Assembly: GCF_949628265.1 (NCBI RefSeq)
Contig: NC_088788.1
Coordinates: forward strand, 25,716,335 to 25,780,334
Direction of reading: 5' to 3'
Source: Cloeon dipterum
Taxonomy: Eukaryota; Arthropoda; Insecta; Ephemeroptera; Baetidae
Length of the DNA stretch: 64,000 nucleotides
Shown here: positions 29,363-41,397 of the stretch, in pieces
Layout of the letters: each line of letters opens with the position of its first letter
Numbering within the stretch: position 1 is the first letter of the stretch
Made by a program: the position numbers and the translations under genes
The notes under the pieces: model-generated
Databases searched by the model: none
The model's input: the letters and a program-made list of their open reading frames with translations, nothing else
Told to the model about the DNA's origin: nothing

Positions 29363-32300
29363 ATGCTGGTCCTAAACAAATTGAGACTGTCTCTGACGTG
29401 CACCGTGGGTCTGGTGTGCGTCATCCACCTGTGCAGGGCATTGCCTCTCGTCGACTCAGGTAAGAAGGAAACGAGCAATTAGCAGTTTTGCAATTTAAAA
29501 AATACTAGTTGATATTACATGCGATGTGATCAAAATAATCTTTAAAATCTCGTACAAAGAAGAGAAAATTCCCCTGCTGGGATTCATCAGGCCTGGTGCC
29601 AAATAGCGCATCTTATAAAATTACAATTTTTTGTTAGTTGAAAAATAAAATAAATACACTGAAACTTAAATAATACTAAAAAATTCTATTACATTAAATT
29701 TTCAAATTTACGCTAAGTTTGTCAAGGAATATACTTGAAAGTAAATAGTAATTTCAAAATTTTCAGAGAAAAAAGTAAATTCCTCGATTCCTTGATTTAA
29801 CTAAATCTGTGTTTTAGGGCTCTTTGTAATTTTGGGAGTAAGCACGTGTCGCGACGGCGCCGGCTATTGCCTTTTGGGGTCGGACTGCACGTTGGACCAC
29901 GACTTCTCCCCTGACGACACCGGTGGCCACTGCAACGGTCTGCGCACCGCTTTTACCCCGGCAGCAAACTTTGTGTGCTGCAAATACAATGGTGCTGACG
30001 TTAAAATGCCAAGCACCACCACCGAGGCGCCGCTCAAGCCAAGCACAGAGGCGGTGACACAGCCGGCGCCGTTAAAAATCACAACCCTTGAATCTAAGCC
30101 ATCCAAAAGACCAGCAATTTCAGGTAAAATTCATCATACTTATAATTTAGACGAAAAATGTTGACAAGAAATTAAAAATTAAAATAAAGCCGCCAGGTTT
30201 TACTTTGGATTTTTTTTTGCAATTTTTATTGCCAGTCTTGATGTATGTAATTTTACTTCCAAAAAATTCAAATGTTGATTTTTCAGCGACAAATAATTTA
30301 TAAACCAGAACTTAAAAATGCCTCTTAAAAATATGTTATTAATTTTAGATGGAGCAACAAGGCCTCAGGGACCCGTGTCAAACTCCAGCAATCCCGGAGG
30401 TGCAATTTTCTGGGTGGACCTGACCGCGAATGGCAACAAGACTGGCTCCCCGGACCAAGTCAAGTATGAGCCGGTGAAAAACACGGTGAACGACGCAAAC
30501 ACGCGTCCCGGCAGCATCCTCACCGTGTCTGGTGCGGCTCCTGCCGTCGTGCAAAACGTGCCCGTGTCTAACTTGCCCAGCATCGAGAACTGGATCAAAC
30601 CTGGCACCATGATGAACATCCCCTCCATTGTTGCAGCAAAGCCTGGAAGTACGGTCACCATTGGCGGCAACAATGAATTGCTGGACGAAATCGTTCACGT
30701 AAGCTAAATGTCTCAATCAGTGATAATGAGATTTTTTAATTGAACCTACAGAGGATAATTGATTTTAGATTAACTTTCTGTGTACGGGACAGTAACTATA
30801 TTAAGCTTTTGGATGTTTTCAGCTCGTTAACTTTTGTGATCTTGAAATAATCCCAATTTGAGTAGTAAAATGAGACCATTAAAAAACAGGGAAACATATC
30901 ACAAAAAAGATTTAAAATTTATAGTAAACTTTGGTCTAGTTCAAAATATTTTTTAATCTGCGTTTTGATCCAAAATTATTCATTGTATTTTAGTTAAAGA
31001 CGTATTTCATTTTCTTATCATGTACAGTCAACTTCATTAACAGAGAAATGCTCGTACATTAATTTAGTCAATGTTAAAAGAAATACAATTTAAATTTGAG
31101 CGTTAATGAAATGCGATAAAAGTGGCTTATGTGCATTGCAGGCTGTCGGCTCGGAGGTGTCTCAGGGTGTGAGCATCGTCACGCAGGACATTTCGCAACA
31201 AATCGTCAGTCCATCGCTGCAGCTGGACACGCAGGACGAGTCGGAGGACGAGGCGGAAAAGCCGGCGGTGCCCGTCGGCAGCATCGAGAGCCATGAGCCC
31301 AAACCGACAATCGAGGTGCTGCGACCGCAGGCGAGTGTGGTCACCACCTCGACCTCGACCTCCACCACTACCACCACCACCAAACCTCTGGTGACCAAGA
31401 AGCCAGCCGCCCAGGTAACGAGCACGACGAAGAAGCCCGCCGACGAGGAGGAGGACGAGGGTGCCGAAGAGGAGGAAGACGATGATGATGAGGCCACCAG
31501 CGAGGAAGAGGAGGACAGCGAGGAAGAGGAGGACGATGGCCTCTTCGGCTTCTCCGACCTGGTTGAACTCTTTGGACTTGGCGGTACCTCGCAAAAAGCA
31601 GGAGCAGCGAAGGTAATGTAATTAACAAAAATATGGACTTTTTTATTTAATGGACTGGGTTTCATCTCAAGTGTCCTTTTTTAAAGGCATTTAAATTTTA
31701 GATATAATTTTTATTTTAACAGAGTTGTTCTGCCTAAATTGGACTAATTTGAATAAGCAGGAATTGTTAATTTACCAATTTGGGGCTTAGAGGCAAAATA
31801 TTTATTTCAGAATTTCTTATTAAATTTATTTGACTGTTTTAATGTCTGATAGGTTGAGGGGAACAGAAATGAAACAGCGTATGATGCGCAAAGTAAACTC
31901 GGCGAGGATAACGTTCTCCAGGAGAGGATTGACCAAATCGAACCAAATCAGTTGGGAGTGGAGAACGGATCAATTAACTCCAACTTGTTCGGTGGATTTC
32001 TTTCCTCAGCTCAAGACTCAACAGTGAACTTGAGCAACTTTGAGACCTCAACCCTGCCTATTGATGTATATGAGACAGATAAAAATTTATATCCTCAAAT
32101 AATATCAATTTTCAAAAGCAGGGCCTGTTCAGCTCGCCATCTTCGGAGGCAGCTCCAGCGGTGAAGGAGGAAGAGCCACCCCTGTGCTTTGGCCCGGTGA
32201 GGCAGCCCATTAACCCTGCCTGCTGGGTAGTCACCTTCCAGACCGACAAGAACGGCGTGCCCACCACGCTCTGCTCAGGCGCCAGAATCACCAAGGACCT

Positions 32301-33557
32301 GGTGGTCACCTCAGCCAGCTGTGCCATTAGGTATATAAAAATTATATTTTCACAAAAATAGAACAAAGCTCATATCATATTAGCCTGCCATTCCGTGTTA
32401 AACTGTTATGGGAGTAGTAAAATAAATTAATTATTAAATTAAAAAATGCGGATTTTAAACATTTTTTTTTCAAAGTCAAAGCTTTTTTTTCTTAATGAGA
32501 GAAAATTAACTATTCACGGTAAAATTAATTAATTAAAATCTTCTTGATTAAAACAAAATGAAAATTATTGTATTATTCTTTTCTCGTCATTAATACACAC
32601 CATAATAGTCATATTTTAAATTTATAAATAATCTTGACCAAATTTGTAGGATTTCCAGCATGTCTACCTCACCCCTGGCGTCCATTAAAGCCGTTCTGCC
32701 GGCAAGTGGCGAGAATGGATCGGAAATCTCGATAAGCGACGTTGTGGTGCACGAAAATTATCATGCTGCTCCTCGACTGGCTCTGAATGATTTTGGTTAG
32801 AAAAAAATTCACTTGCACTTAAGAAAAGGAAACCAATTTCTTCGTTTTCGCAGGATTGGTGAAGCTGAACACGTCTTATTCTGACATCAAAGAATTGGAC
32901 ATGGGCCACTGCACACTTTGTCTTTCTCAAGACTCCGAGTCAGATTTCAGGTATGAAAAGTTTGATATTTTAATGCGATGTTTTTCACTAATATAGAGCG
33001 TTGCAGCCATTTGAAATGTCAAACGCCTCAATTTTTTGGCGACAACGAATCAGACTCGCCGCTGACGATTCGGTTGACCGAACTGTCCACGCTCAGCAGA
33101 AGCATGTGCGATAACCTGGTGAAAACTGGGGCAGCAGAGGGCGATGACCTGCCCACCATGCTGTGCTCTGCACCTGCCAAGTCTCAAATCGAGGTGCAAA
33201 TATTAAATTATTGAGTTTGAAATATGCAGTCACCGCACTGCTATATTGACTGAAGATATCTGAAGATAAAGAGAGGGACTTATTCCCAAAAATATTCAAT
33301 TATAAAATTATTCATTTGTTTCCTGTGTGGGAGCTCTATTAAATTTACGAATTTTTTAGCACCTGCATCACGTAGATGGTATTCCCCTCGTGTGCAGCGG
33401 AACCAGGGGGATTCCATTTTTGGCCGGCGTGACGATGAAATCTTCGATCGCCGACTGGACCATTTACTCACCGGTCGGTCAGTACGTGGATTGGATACGG
33501 GCCAATGAACTTCCGCAAATCATCAAAACCGTCACAACGAAACAGTTGTCAACGTAA
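29363..33557 (+). CDS. Non-catalytic clip-like serine protease homolog with acidic linker
   Basis: Ten phase-consistent exons encode 757 aa: 29363-29459, 29818-30123, 30349-30698, 31142-31612, 31853-32065, 32122-32330, 32650-32795, 32854-32950, 33007-33193, 33360-33557. Order: signal peptide (about 1-26), a six-cysteine clip-like knot (C43, C50, C56, C71, C86, C87), a Pro/Thr-rich region, a mucin-like Thr/Lys stretch (about 318-350), a run of Glu/Asp (352-383), and a trypsin-like domain from about 500. The catalytic triad is broken: His is Ser545 (TSASC), Asp596 is kept, and the GDSGGP motif is replaced by DGIP near 698-701. It should be secreted and act by binding, not cleavage, like the scarface/masquerade class of homologs. 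Which ortholog it is remains uncertain. Confidence 0.85.
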
Positions 33558-33749
33558 AAACGCGCGTGCATTATTGCCATTTTGGTTCTGTTCAACTCCG
33601 GAATGAGTTTTTGGTGACTGAGAAATAATAATTTATGCTTCGTGTATATGCGCATAATATGATCAGGAAGTTTTCAACAAATTAATTGTTTAGGTTTAAG
33701 TTCTTAATTGTAAGTTTATCTATTTAAGTTATTTATTGAAGCAAATACA

Positions 33750-33755
33750 AATAAA
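33750..33755 (+). terminator. Polyadenylation signal of serine protease homolog 1
   Basis: AATAAA lies about 190 nt after the stop codon at 33557, followed by a GT-rich stretch (TGTGGTTGTG). Confidence 0.6.
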
Positions 33756-33759
33756 TGTG

Positions 33760-34440
33760 GTTGTGTAAAAATCAAAATGTCAAGCTCATTTCGTAGGAAT
33801 TTCTAATTCCTCTCCAGATGTTAAAATTTATAAAAAAACGATCCCTTCGAATCTCCACTGCTCTTCTTCAAATCACATTCCTTTTTCATAATTGAGCTGA
33901 ACAGTGGGAAAATTTACAATTCAAACATTTTATAAATAATACATATAAACTCCCATACAATTTTAAAATAAGAGCACGATAATAAGAGCACGACGAAATT
34001 TATAGAATTAACGTTAAAACATAATATTATTTGTAGAAAATATTTTTGAATATACAAGAGTTCGTATCCTTATGTTTATGAAAATGGTGGAAAATCGTAA
34101 AAGCGAAATTAGAGCAGGGTGATTGAAGGCCAAACAAAAGCATTAGCTGTACATTACTCCACAAAGTGGATACTACACAAAGTTATGAAAAAAATATTAT
34201 ATTATTATATTTTCTTCATCTCTTTTGGGCAATCAGCCCAGTGACAGGGTTTTTCCCACCGCGCCAGAATTTGAAAAGGCGAGTGATATGGGTACGCCTG
34301 CGCGTAGTTTATCTCGATCGCGATCGCATCACAGCGCACGGCGCAGGCTCGCAGGCTCGCGACTCGCTAGGAAATAAGGAGTCTAGTCCACGGACGGTTC
34401 GTTCAAAGCGCAGATCTTCCAACTTTTAGAGGCTCATCGT
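33760..34440. other. Intergenic region and PUF60 promoter side
   Basis: Mostly A/T-rich up to 34.2 kb, then GC-rich with a CGATCGCGATCG palindrome near 34315. A TCAGTT initiator element at 34443 is a likely transcription start for the PUF60 gene. Confidence 0.45.
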
Positions 34441-34577
34441 TGTCAGTTTATCAACAGAGGCTTTTCCCTCGATCGGAGTCAACCGTGTAGCCAGCCGAGG
34501 TCATTTTGCTAAGTGCCCTCTTGCTCGTGTTTCAGAGAAAGCCCACTCGCTTTTCGCAAGCCTCAGCTCGCCCAGCC

Positions 34578-37500
34578 ATGGCCACGGACTCCAGCTTTGC
34601 TTCATACACGAATGGTGGCTATGTAAGCGTCCTGATTGTATTAAGGCTTCTAAGGCAGACCAATGCTCTTGGCTCCTATTAATTGCCTCGTGCCGAAATT
34701 TTGAGCGAATCGCGCAAGTTGAAGCGCGAGTATCCGAGCCGGAAACGGTAGCCGCACCTCTTGTTGACAGCCGTTTTCGATCAATCAAAATTTGCACCTC
34801 TCAGGATCAATATAGGCTTGTAAAATTTCACGACGTAATAATCTCACCAAGAGCATTGTTTTGAGTGTCTAACGTGCCTAGGAAGTATTTCGTGTATTTT
34901 ATCTCCCGACTGACCCGCTTTGTGCATTTCAGGTTGGAGGTCCTCCAGGTTCGGAACCAGCGCCGCCGGGAATGGAATCAAGTAAGTTAGGCCCACTGGT
35001 CGACTGGTTAATCTGAGTTCAGTGGTGTCCAAGCGGTCTGTGCGACACCGAAGGCAAATTTAACATGATTGCTGGAATTGTTGGACCGATAAACGCAATC
35101 ATCGGGGCATTTGTGTACACTGCGAGTTTTATGGGTTTTTAGTGTTTTCAGATGTTTTGCGGTCGAGAGCGTGCTGCCACAAAAAGTAACAGAAATTTTA
35201 ACAGACAAATTGTTGTTAATAAACAATCTCGTGTAAATGTGCGCATGACAGCGCAGGTAAGTAGGCTCATCGTAAATTTTGTTAATTCTCTATGTCTACG
35301 AACATACAATATGTACGAAGCATTGCTCGCGACCCAGCACTAAACAGCACATTTTGGTGTGTTCTCGAGATTTCAGGTCGGTGGGTGGTGACGTTAGAAA
35401 GAGCGAGCGTGGCCTCCTGCCCAGGGCAAATACAAACAAACGACGGACTGATTGAAAACTATGAGTCCAAGTATAATAAAGCGAACGAAACTGAACAAAA
35501 TCTCGAACCCAAATAATGTCACTCTGAATTCAATTCTTGTTCGTCTGCTCTTTCGTTACAGAGAATATCAAAGTTGTGTAAAATGAGCTCCTCACTCTCA
35601 GACTCTGGCCGACGAGCCTCCCAACGCTGTTGACATCAGCTTGCGTCTCAGTCCGCGCTCATTTTTCGTGTGAATGCTCAACAAGTGAATGTGCCAGTCA
35701 AAATCTAAAGAACAGTCTTAATATTGGATTGTTGTCATACATATTATATATATTTTTTTTATCTTATTTAAACTAACAACTCTTGTACTTTCGGTTCAAG
35801 GGTTGTTGAATCAAACATCTGGACCATTGGATAATAACGGAAAATCTCATTCTAATCCGTCAAAAAATTTTTTCAGTATGAGTGTTGATGAGCGATTGTT
35901 TTTTGTTGCAGGAAGAAGCGATTATGAAAACAAATTTTGACGGTTTTTCTGGTTGGATATTGACATTGTTTTGATAAAGTATAATTATGCAAAACGAGAA
36001 CAGTAGGAAAGAGTGAAAAAATAAGAGTAGGGCGTAATGTGATTACAGAACTGCCCCTCGCGTGGCTGACTGCAACCCTTGCGATAGGCTTTGAGAGGGC
36101 TTTGGCCCGTCTCGCGCCCAATGTACTTTTGGTAAACTTTGTTCAAAAATCATTAGTCCTGGGACTGCAACTTTCCATCAGAAAACAAATATATCAAAAT
36201 ACTGGGAAGCAAGTAACTGCCTAGAATTAATTATGTTAATTTTAAACCACCATATATTATTCTATACATCTCTTAGCTGTTAAATTTGATACAAGTGCTG
36301 TAGAGAAGTGCAAAATTGCCATGACAGAGCATGCAATGTTGCGCCTCTTTCGCCGCCTTTCTCATTCGCATCTCGTATTTCAGTGGAGTTGACGTCGCCC
36401 GCCTCGTACGACTTTCCACACTTTCCAATTCAGGATCTCGATCAGACCGAACAGCTCATCGCTGGTGAGTTTCCCGCACTCCGCTCATTTCTTATTATTT
36501 ATTTTTTTACTTTTTTACTGTCTTTAAGCAGGGCCAGGAGCAAAGAGGGATGTCATCCTCCAGGGTCTACTGGGCCACGGCCTACCCAAATTGTCGTCCG
36601 AGCAGCAGGATCACGTGAACCGGGCCAAGAAGTACGCCATGGAGCAGAGCATCAAAATGGTCCTCATGAAGCAAACTCTGGCTCACCAACAACAGGTAGA
36701 TAGCGATCACAATACCCCTATTCCTGTAAATAGTCTCAACCTTCCTAAATCAACAACAGAAGACAAAATTCCTTCAACTCGTTACAATATCATAAGAAGC
36801 ATAAATAAAACTTTGACAAATACTTATTTTTTATCAAAAATTTTAAAGTATTTTTTCGTGTTTTTTTATCAATGGTGAGCTGCGTTGAGTATCTCAATAA
36901 AATAACTGGAGAGTAACAACCCTCTCAATTTTAGGCCCTAAGCTTAAGAAATTTAAATTTCCTACACACAAGCTTAAGAAAAGTTTAAGGATTCAAAAAT
37001 TGCCAAGGAAAAAAATTCTAGTTGAAGGAATTTAAAAATTAATGTCACAGTATCGTTGTTAAAATTAGTACTGGAAAAACACCGTTATTGGTCATGTGGG
37101 GGTGGCTACATTTTTATTCAAGAGGAGAGACCAGCTGAAAAATGGAACAAAAGAGGCAGCAATAATACCTTAGTCCAGTTAATAAAATAAAAAAAATATT
37201 AAATTTCACTCTATTTTTTAAACAACTAAAAATGCATACAAAGTATCTGGTATTTAATTTAATTTGCTCTTTTGTCACAATAAAGAAAATGTGTAACTAA
37301 TTTATCTCTGCAGTTGATGGCCAGCCAAAGGACTTTGGTGCAGCGGCAGCAAGCTCTTGCCCTCATGTGCAGGTACAGGCAAATTGCTTTTCTACCCCTA
37401 TCTATGGGCGTGATTAATTCATTAATTGGTGACTGGGCCTCCTGTCAATCACAGTCGAAGCTCAAATGATAATCGCTGATAAGATCTGACCCTTGAATCT

Positions 37501-40437
37501 TCCAAATTCACACACCACCTTCACGCACCAGCAACCTATTCTGATATCCCATTTGTTGTCATGCAGGGTATATGTGGGCAGCATAAGTTTCGAGCTGAAG
37601 GAGGACACAATCCGCCAGGCGTTTTTGCCCTTTGGTCCGATCAAGTCGATCAACATGTCGTGGGATCCTGTCACTCAGAAGCACAAGGGTTTCGCGTTCG
37701 TTGAGTATGACATTCCTGAGGCGGCGCAGCTGGCATTGGAGCAAATGAACGGCGTGATGATAGGCGGCAGAAACATCAAAGTGGTAAGTAGCGGGGCGGG
37801 GCTGCTCCACCAACAACCATCCAACCACTCACTGCTTTTTAAACCTAACTCGTAACTAGCGTAGCAAATTGTATGTAGCTTAGGTGATTAATTTCCACTT
37901 TTTCGTTGGGTCGAGTCGATTAATATGTAGCATTTTAATTTATTTAATTTAATTTTATTTATTTTTCGGTTCTGGGATAATACTTCTTCCCTCATTTTAC
38001 TTTTATTTGGTTAGTGCATGATACATTACTTCTGTTTCTTTTGTATTTCAGTGCAGTTTTAACCTCTCTGTAAGTTGACTTTCCGTGTGCTTAAGGTAGT
38101 TCCAACACTTAACTTGTCTTTTCAGGTCGGCAGACCCAGCAACATGCCACAAGCCCAGTCCGTCATTGACGATATCACTGAAGAAGCGAAACACTACAAC
38201 CGCATTTATGTCGCCTCCATTCACCCAGACCTCACTGAAGAGGATATAAAAAGGTAAATAGAGCGCCTGAAGACGTTCCATGGACTCATTTTTTTCTGAT
38301 GGACCAGTACCTTAATTTTTAATGTTTTGTAAAAGTAAAACCTCTTCAAGCTGGTATTCCCTATTTATAATGGACAGTGTTGACCAACTTTTTGCGCTAA
38401 AAAGAATTTTGATTAAAAAAAATTTGGGCTTCACTGAACTTTTTCTCTGTCAAAACCTTCCCTCAAATCAGCTTAAAATCCATTATTTATTCTTTTAGTT
38501 GGATCATGGTCAAGCCTTGTCGGTCTGTGCCCTTTTGCAGTGCAAAGAGCACTGACCAAATATATATTGTTTTTAAAAATTCTACAGGGTAATTTTATTA
38601 AAATAATCTGCAATTTCATTCTTTTTATTGGCTAGTCCCTGTCGTAATCTTTCATGCTTTAATCCTGTCCTTGAAATGCGAGCAGCAAGAAGTTAATAAA
38701 AAAGGAAAAAAGAAAACAAAATTAAATAATATATATTGCAAATAAAATACCCTTCCAATGTTTTATAACAACCTGTTCTATATTTTATTTTGTGTAATTT
38801 GGAGATCAAGACTAAACCAATATCTTACTTAATCGTGGTTAAAAACAACTTAGATTATGTTGATGTTTTGGCTTGATCTTTGATATAACTTGTAAGCACT
38901 TCCTAAATTAACAATAGTAAATTTTCATCAGTAATTTTCATGAGGCGTAGTCACCTATATTAATTTATTCATGATTTTCAGCGTGTTTGAGGCGTTCGGA
39001 CCCATAAAGACATGCAGGCTAGCCCCAGGCAGCTCCCCAAACAAACACAAAGGCTACGGCTTCATTGAGTACGACACGGCACAGTCAACGACAGAAGCCA
39101 TTTCCTCGATGAATCTATTTGACCTTGGAGGTCAGTACCTGAGGGTTGGCCGTGCCATCACGCCTCCCAACGCCCTGCAGGTCAACACCGCCACCAAGGT
39201 GAGAGTCAGTCATCCTCTCCATAATGAAGTTGTGCTAATCGTTGTTAACAGAGCTCTGTGCAGTTATCGTTTCAGCCGTTGGCGGCTAACCAGATGCCCA
39301 CAGCGGCCGCCGTAGCAGCGGCGGCGGCCACGGCTAAAATACAGGCCATGGACGCGGTAGCGAGCAACGCAATGGCACTTGGTCTGTCAAAGTTGACAAC
39401 GGCGGCTCCTGTCAAACCGGCCATCGTGGTGCCCACTGGCCTCTCACCCGTCGGGGTCCAGATGCAGTCGCAAAGCCCCGTCATCATTCCACCTCCAGGG
39501 GTTGCCATCCCACAGCTTGGTTCTACGCCTCCCATTATAACAGGTGAGTGCTGCAATGATGAAATCAACTCATTTTGTGATGCTTGTGGTTTCAACAGTC
39601 CAAGTTTAAATTTTTAAATTGGGATCATTTTTTATTTTGAGAAGAATATCATTCCCCACTTGTACTTGTAACTAATTTATTAAATTTTCTCACTTTTAGC
39701 TTACCCTGGTGTGGTGCAACAGCCTGTCACCGTCTCCCCTTCTATTCTACCAGTCACGCAAGCACAAAACAGTGCCAATGAAGCTCTTAAGAAAGCCCAG
39801 GAGCAAGCACAGGTTGGAAAAATAAAATTAGTCTGGTTGTCACTGCTCTCTAGCGGCGATTTCTTATTTTTGCAGAAGCAGCAAGAAGAATTACAGAAAA
39901 AACTTATGGACGACTCTGAGCCACAAACGTTGCAGGCACAGGAGAATCTCAGTATTAAGGGACAGAGTGCAAGACATTTGGTTATGCAGAAGCTGATGAG
40001 GAAGACTGAGGTGAGAGAAATTGTCTTCCGAAACTCCAATAGTGATTTTAATTTTATTCTCCCTATATAGCAAAGTCGGGTTGTCATCCTTAGGAACATG
40101 GTTGGCCCAGAGGAAGTAGATGAAACGTTGCAGGAGGAAATCCAAGACGAGTGCACCAAGTGAGTTAATTTATTACTGAATTTTAAGTTGTAATACTTAA
40201 TAAAATTCCAATCGCAGATTTGGTATTGTGGACAGAGTTATAATATATAAGGAGAAGCAATCAGACGATGATGATGCAGTAGACGACATCATAGTAAAAA
40301 TATTTGTGCAGTTTTCGAAATCCTCCGAAGCAATTATCGCAAGGGACGCCCTTAACGGGAGGTACTTTGGGGGGCGGCTCGTCAGAGCAGAGATCTACGA
40401 TCAAAACCTGTACGATCACAATGATTTCTCAAATTAG
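34578..40437 (+). CDS. hfp: Poly(U)-binding splicing factor PUF60 (Half pint)
   Basis: Thirteen exons encode about 594 aa: 34578-34622, 34933-34981, 36384-36464, 36532-36695, 37314-37372, 37567-37783, 38126-38253, 38982-39198, 39276-39543, 39700-39812, 39876-40010, 40071-40159, 40218-40437. PUF60 binds U-rich pyrimidine tracts with U2AF and helps recruit U2 snRNP. The conserved helical segment [20 protein letters not shown] precedes RRM1 (about 133-208; [10 protein letters not shown] and KGFAFVEY). RRM2 spans about 231-306 ([18 protein letters not shown]). An Ala-rich linker follows ([15 protein letters not shown]). The C-terminal U2AF-homology RRM (about 493-590) carries the expected R-Y-F motif (NGRYFGGR). 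Three in-frame acceptor AGs (before 39252, 39264 and 39276) make the start of exon 9 ambiguous. The gene is intact. Confidence 0.95.
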
Positions 40438-40584
40438 GCTTTTTTTATTTCAATTTTGCCGCTGCGGTCACTGCTTAGCTGGAGAAGTGTAATATCTATT
40501 TCATAAATAGAGAGCCACCTCATATTTTTACTTATGTACTCAAAAATTGTGAGCGTAAATGGTTTTGAGTCTAATCATGTGAAA

Positions 40585-40590
40585 AATAAA
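40585..40590 (+). terminator. PUF60 polyadenylation signal
   Basis: AATAAA about 150 nt after the PUF60 stop codon. Further A/T-rich hexamers follow near 40645, so alternative ends are possible. Confidence 0.5.
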
Positions 40591-41040
40591 TCATTTAATT
40601 CTTTTATAATTTTGCTTGGATGTGTAGCTAACGAGAATCGTAAAATAAAATATAGTGTCTTTAAGTAAAAAATCAGACTTATCAATTCAACAAAATACTT
40701 TCTAGTCAAAAAGCCTATGAAATCTAGACAGCCGACAAATTTTTATTTGAGCTTCCTATCATTATGTGGCTTTTAAATGAGCACGAATCCTTCCAAAACT
40801 TAAGCTTGATTTGCTTATAACCATAGGGTATGGAATGATTTCCTGCCTATAGATAGTATGATGTAAAGCAAAGTAACGCTCTAAAATTAAAAATTTTAAG
40901 TACCAAAAAATATAATATTGAATATTTCCAATTTCAAACTAGTTATCTTGATTTGTTATCAAATATGAATATTACAAATTGATACCAAACCAGAAAATAG
41001 GAGAGTAATTTAATTTAAACCTTAGCTGAATTATACAATA
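40591..41040. other. Intergenic region between convergent genes PUF60 and VMA21
   Basis: A/T-rich DNA without recognisable coding or RNA features. It separates two convergent transcription units by roughly 450 bp. Confidence 0.55.
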
Positions 41041-41045
41041 CAATA

Positions 41046-41051
41046 TTTATT
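41046..41051 (-). terminator. VMA21 polyadenylation signal
   Basis: TTTATT on the given strand, that is AATAAA on the coding strand, lies 30 nt after the VMA21 stop codon. Confidence 0.65.
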
Positions 41052-41080
41052 TAAATCATAATAAACACGAAAAATTGGTT

Positions 41081-41395
41081 TCAGTCCATTTTTTCATTGA
41101 GTCTCTCTTTGCTGGCAGCATTGGCCGCGACATCTTTTTTATCCTCGCAATACGCATGGTAAGCGTAGGTGAACGCAATAATGTGGATAACGACGACAGA
41201 GGCTCCAACTGACCAGCACGTGTTCCTGAAGCCATCTATGTGGCAGTAGTAGGCCATTGTCCAGCGGGTGCCGTAGAAGGCGCCGAACGGAAGGGTGAAC
41301 ATGAGACAGCTGTAGAAGAAGAGCATGCCGAAGGTGCGCACGTTCCGCCTCGCCTGTTCGTCCCAGATGGGCCCCTCGTCCTGAGTGTCGCTCAT
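41081..41395 (-). CDS. VMA21: V-ATPase assembly membrane protein VMA21
   Basis: The single-exon ORF starts at ATG 41395-41393 (MSDTQDEGPIWDEQ) and ends at TGA 41083-41081, 104 aa compared with about 100 in animals. VMA21 is a two-pass ER protein that chaperones assembly of the V0 sector of the vacuolar proton pump. Two hydrophobic segments are visible: LFFYSCLMFTLPFGAFYG, with the Pro-Phe-Gly turn typical of the family, and ASVVVIHIIAFTYAYHAY. The C-terminus ends Lys-Met-Asp, comparable to the K-x-D end of the vertebrate protein that serves ER retrieval. The start lies 2 nt after the stop of the upstream zinc-ribbon ORF on the same exon. An upstream in-frame stop at about 41533 rules out a fusion to the whole exon. 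Confidence 0.9.
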   Translation of the reverse strand: MSDTQDEGPIWDEQARRNVRTFGMLFFYSCLMFTLPFGAFYGTRWTMAYYCHIDGFRNTCWSVGASVVVIHIIAFTYAYHAYCEDKKDVAANAASKERLNEKMD

Positions 41396-41397
41396 GT

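Noticed and set aside
31127-31665. Long minus-strand open frames opposite the acidic exon
   Set aside because: They are mirror frames of the Glu/Asp and Thr codon repeats (Ser, Pro/Arg and Leu/Val-rich low complexity) and match no family.
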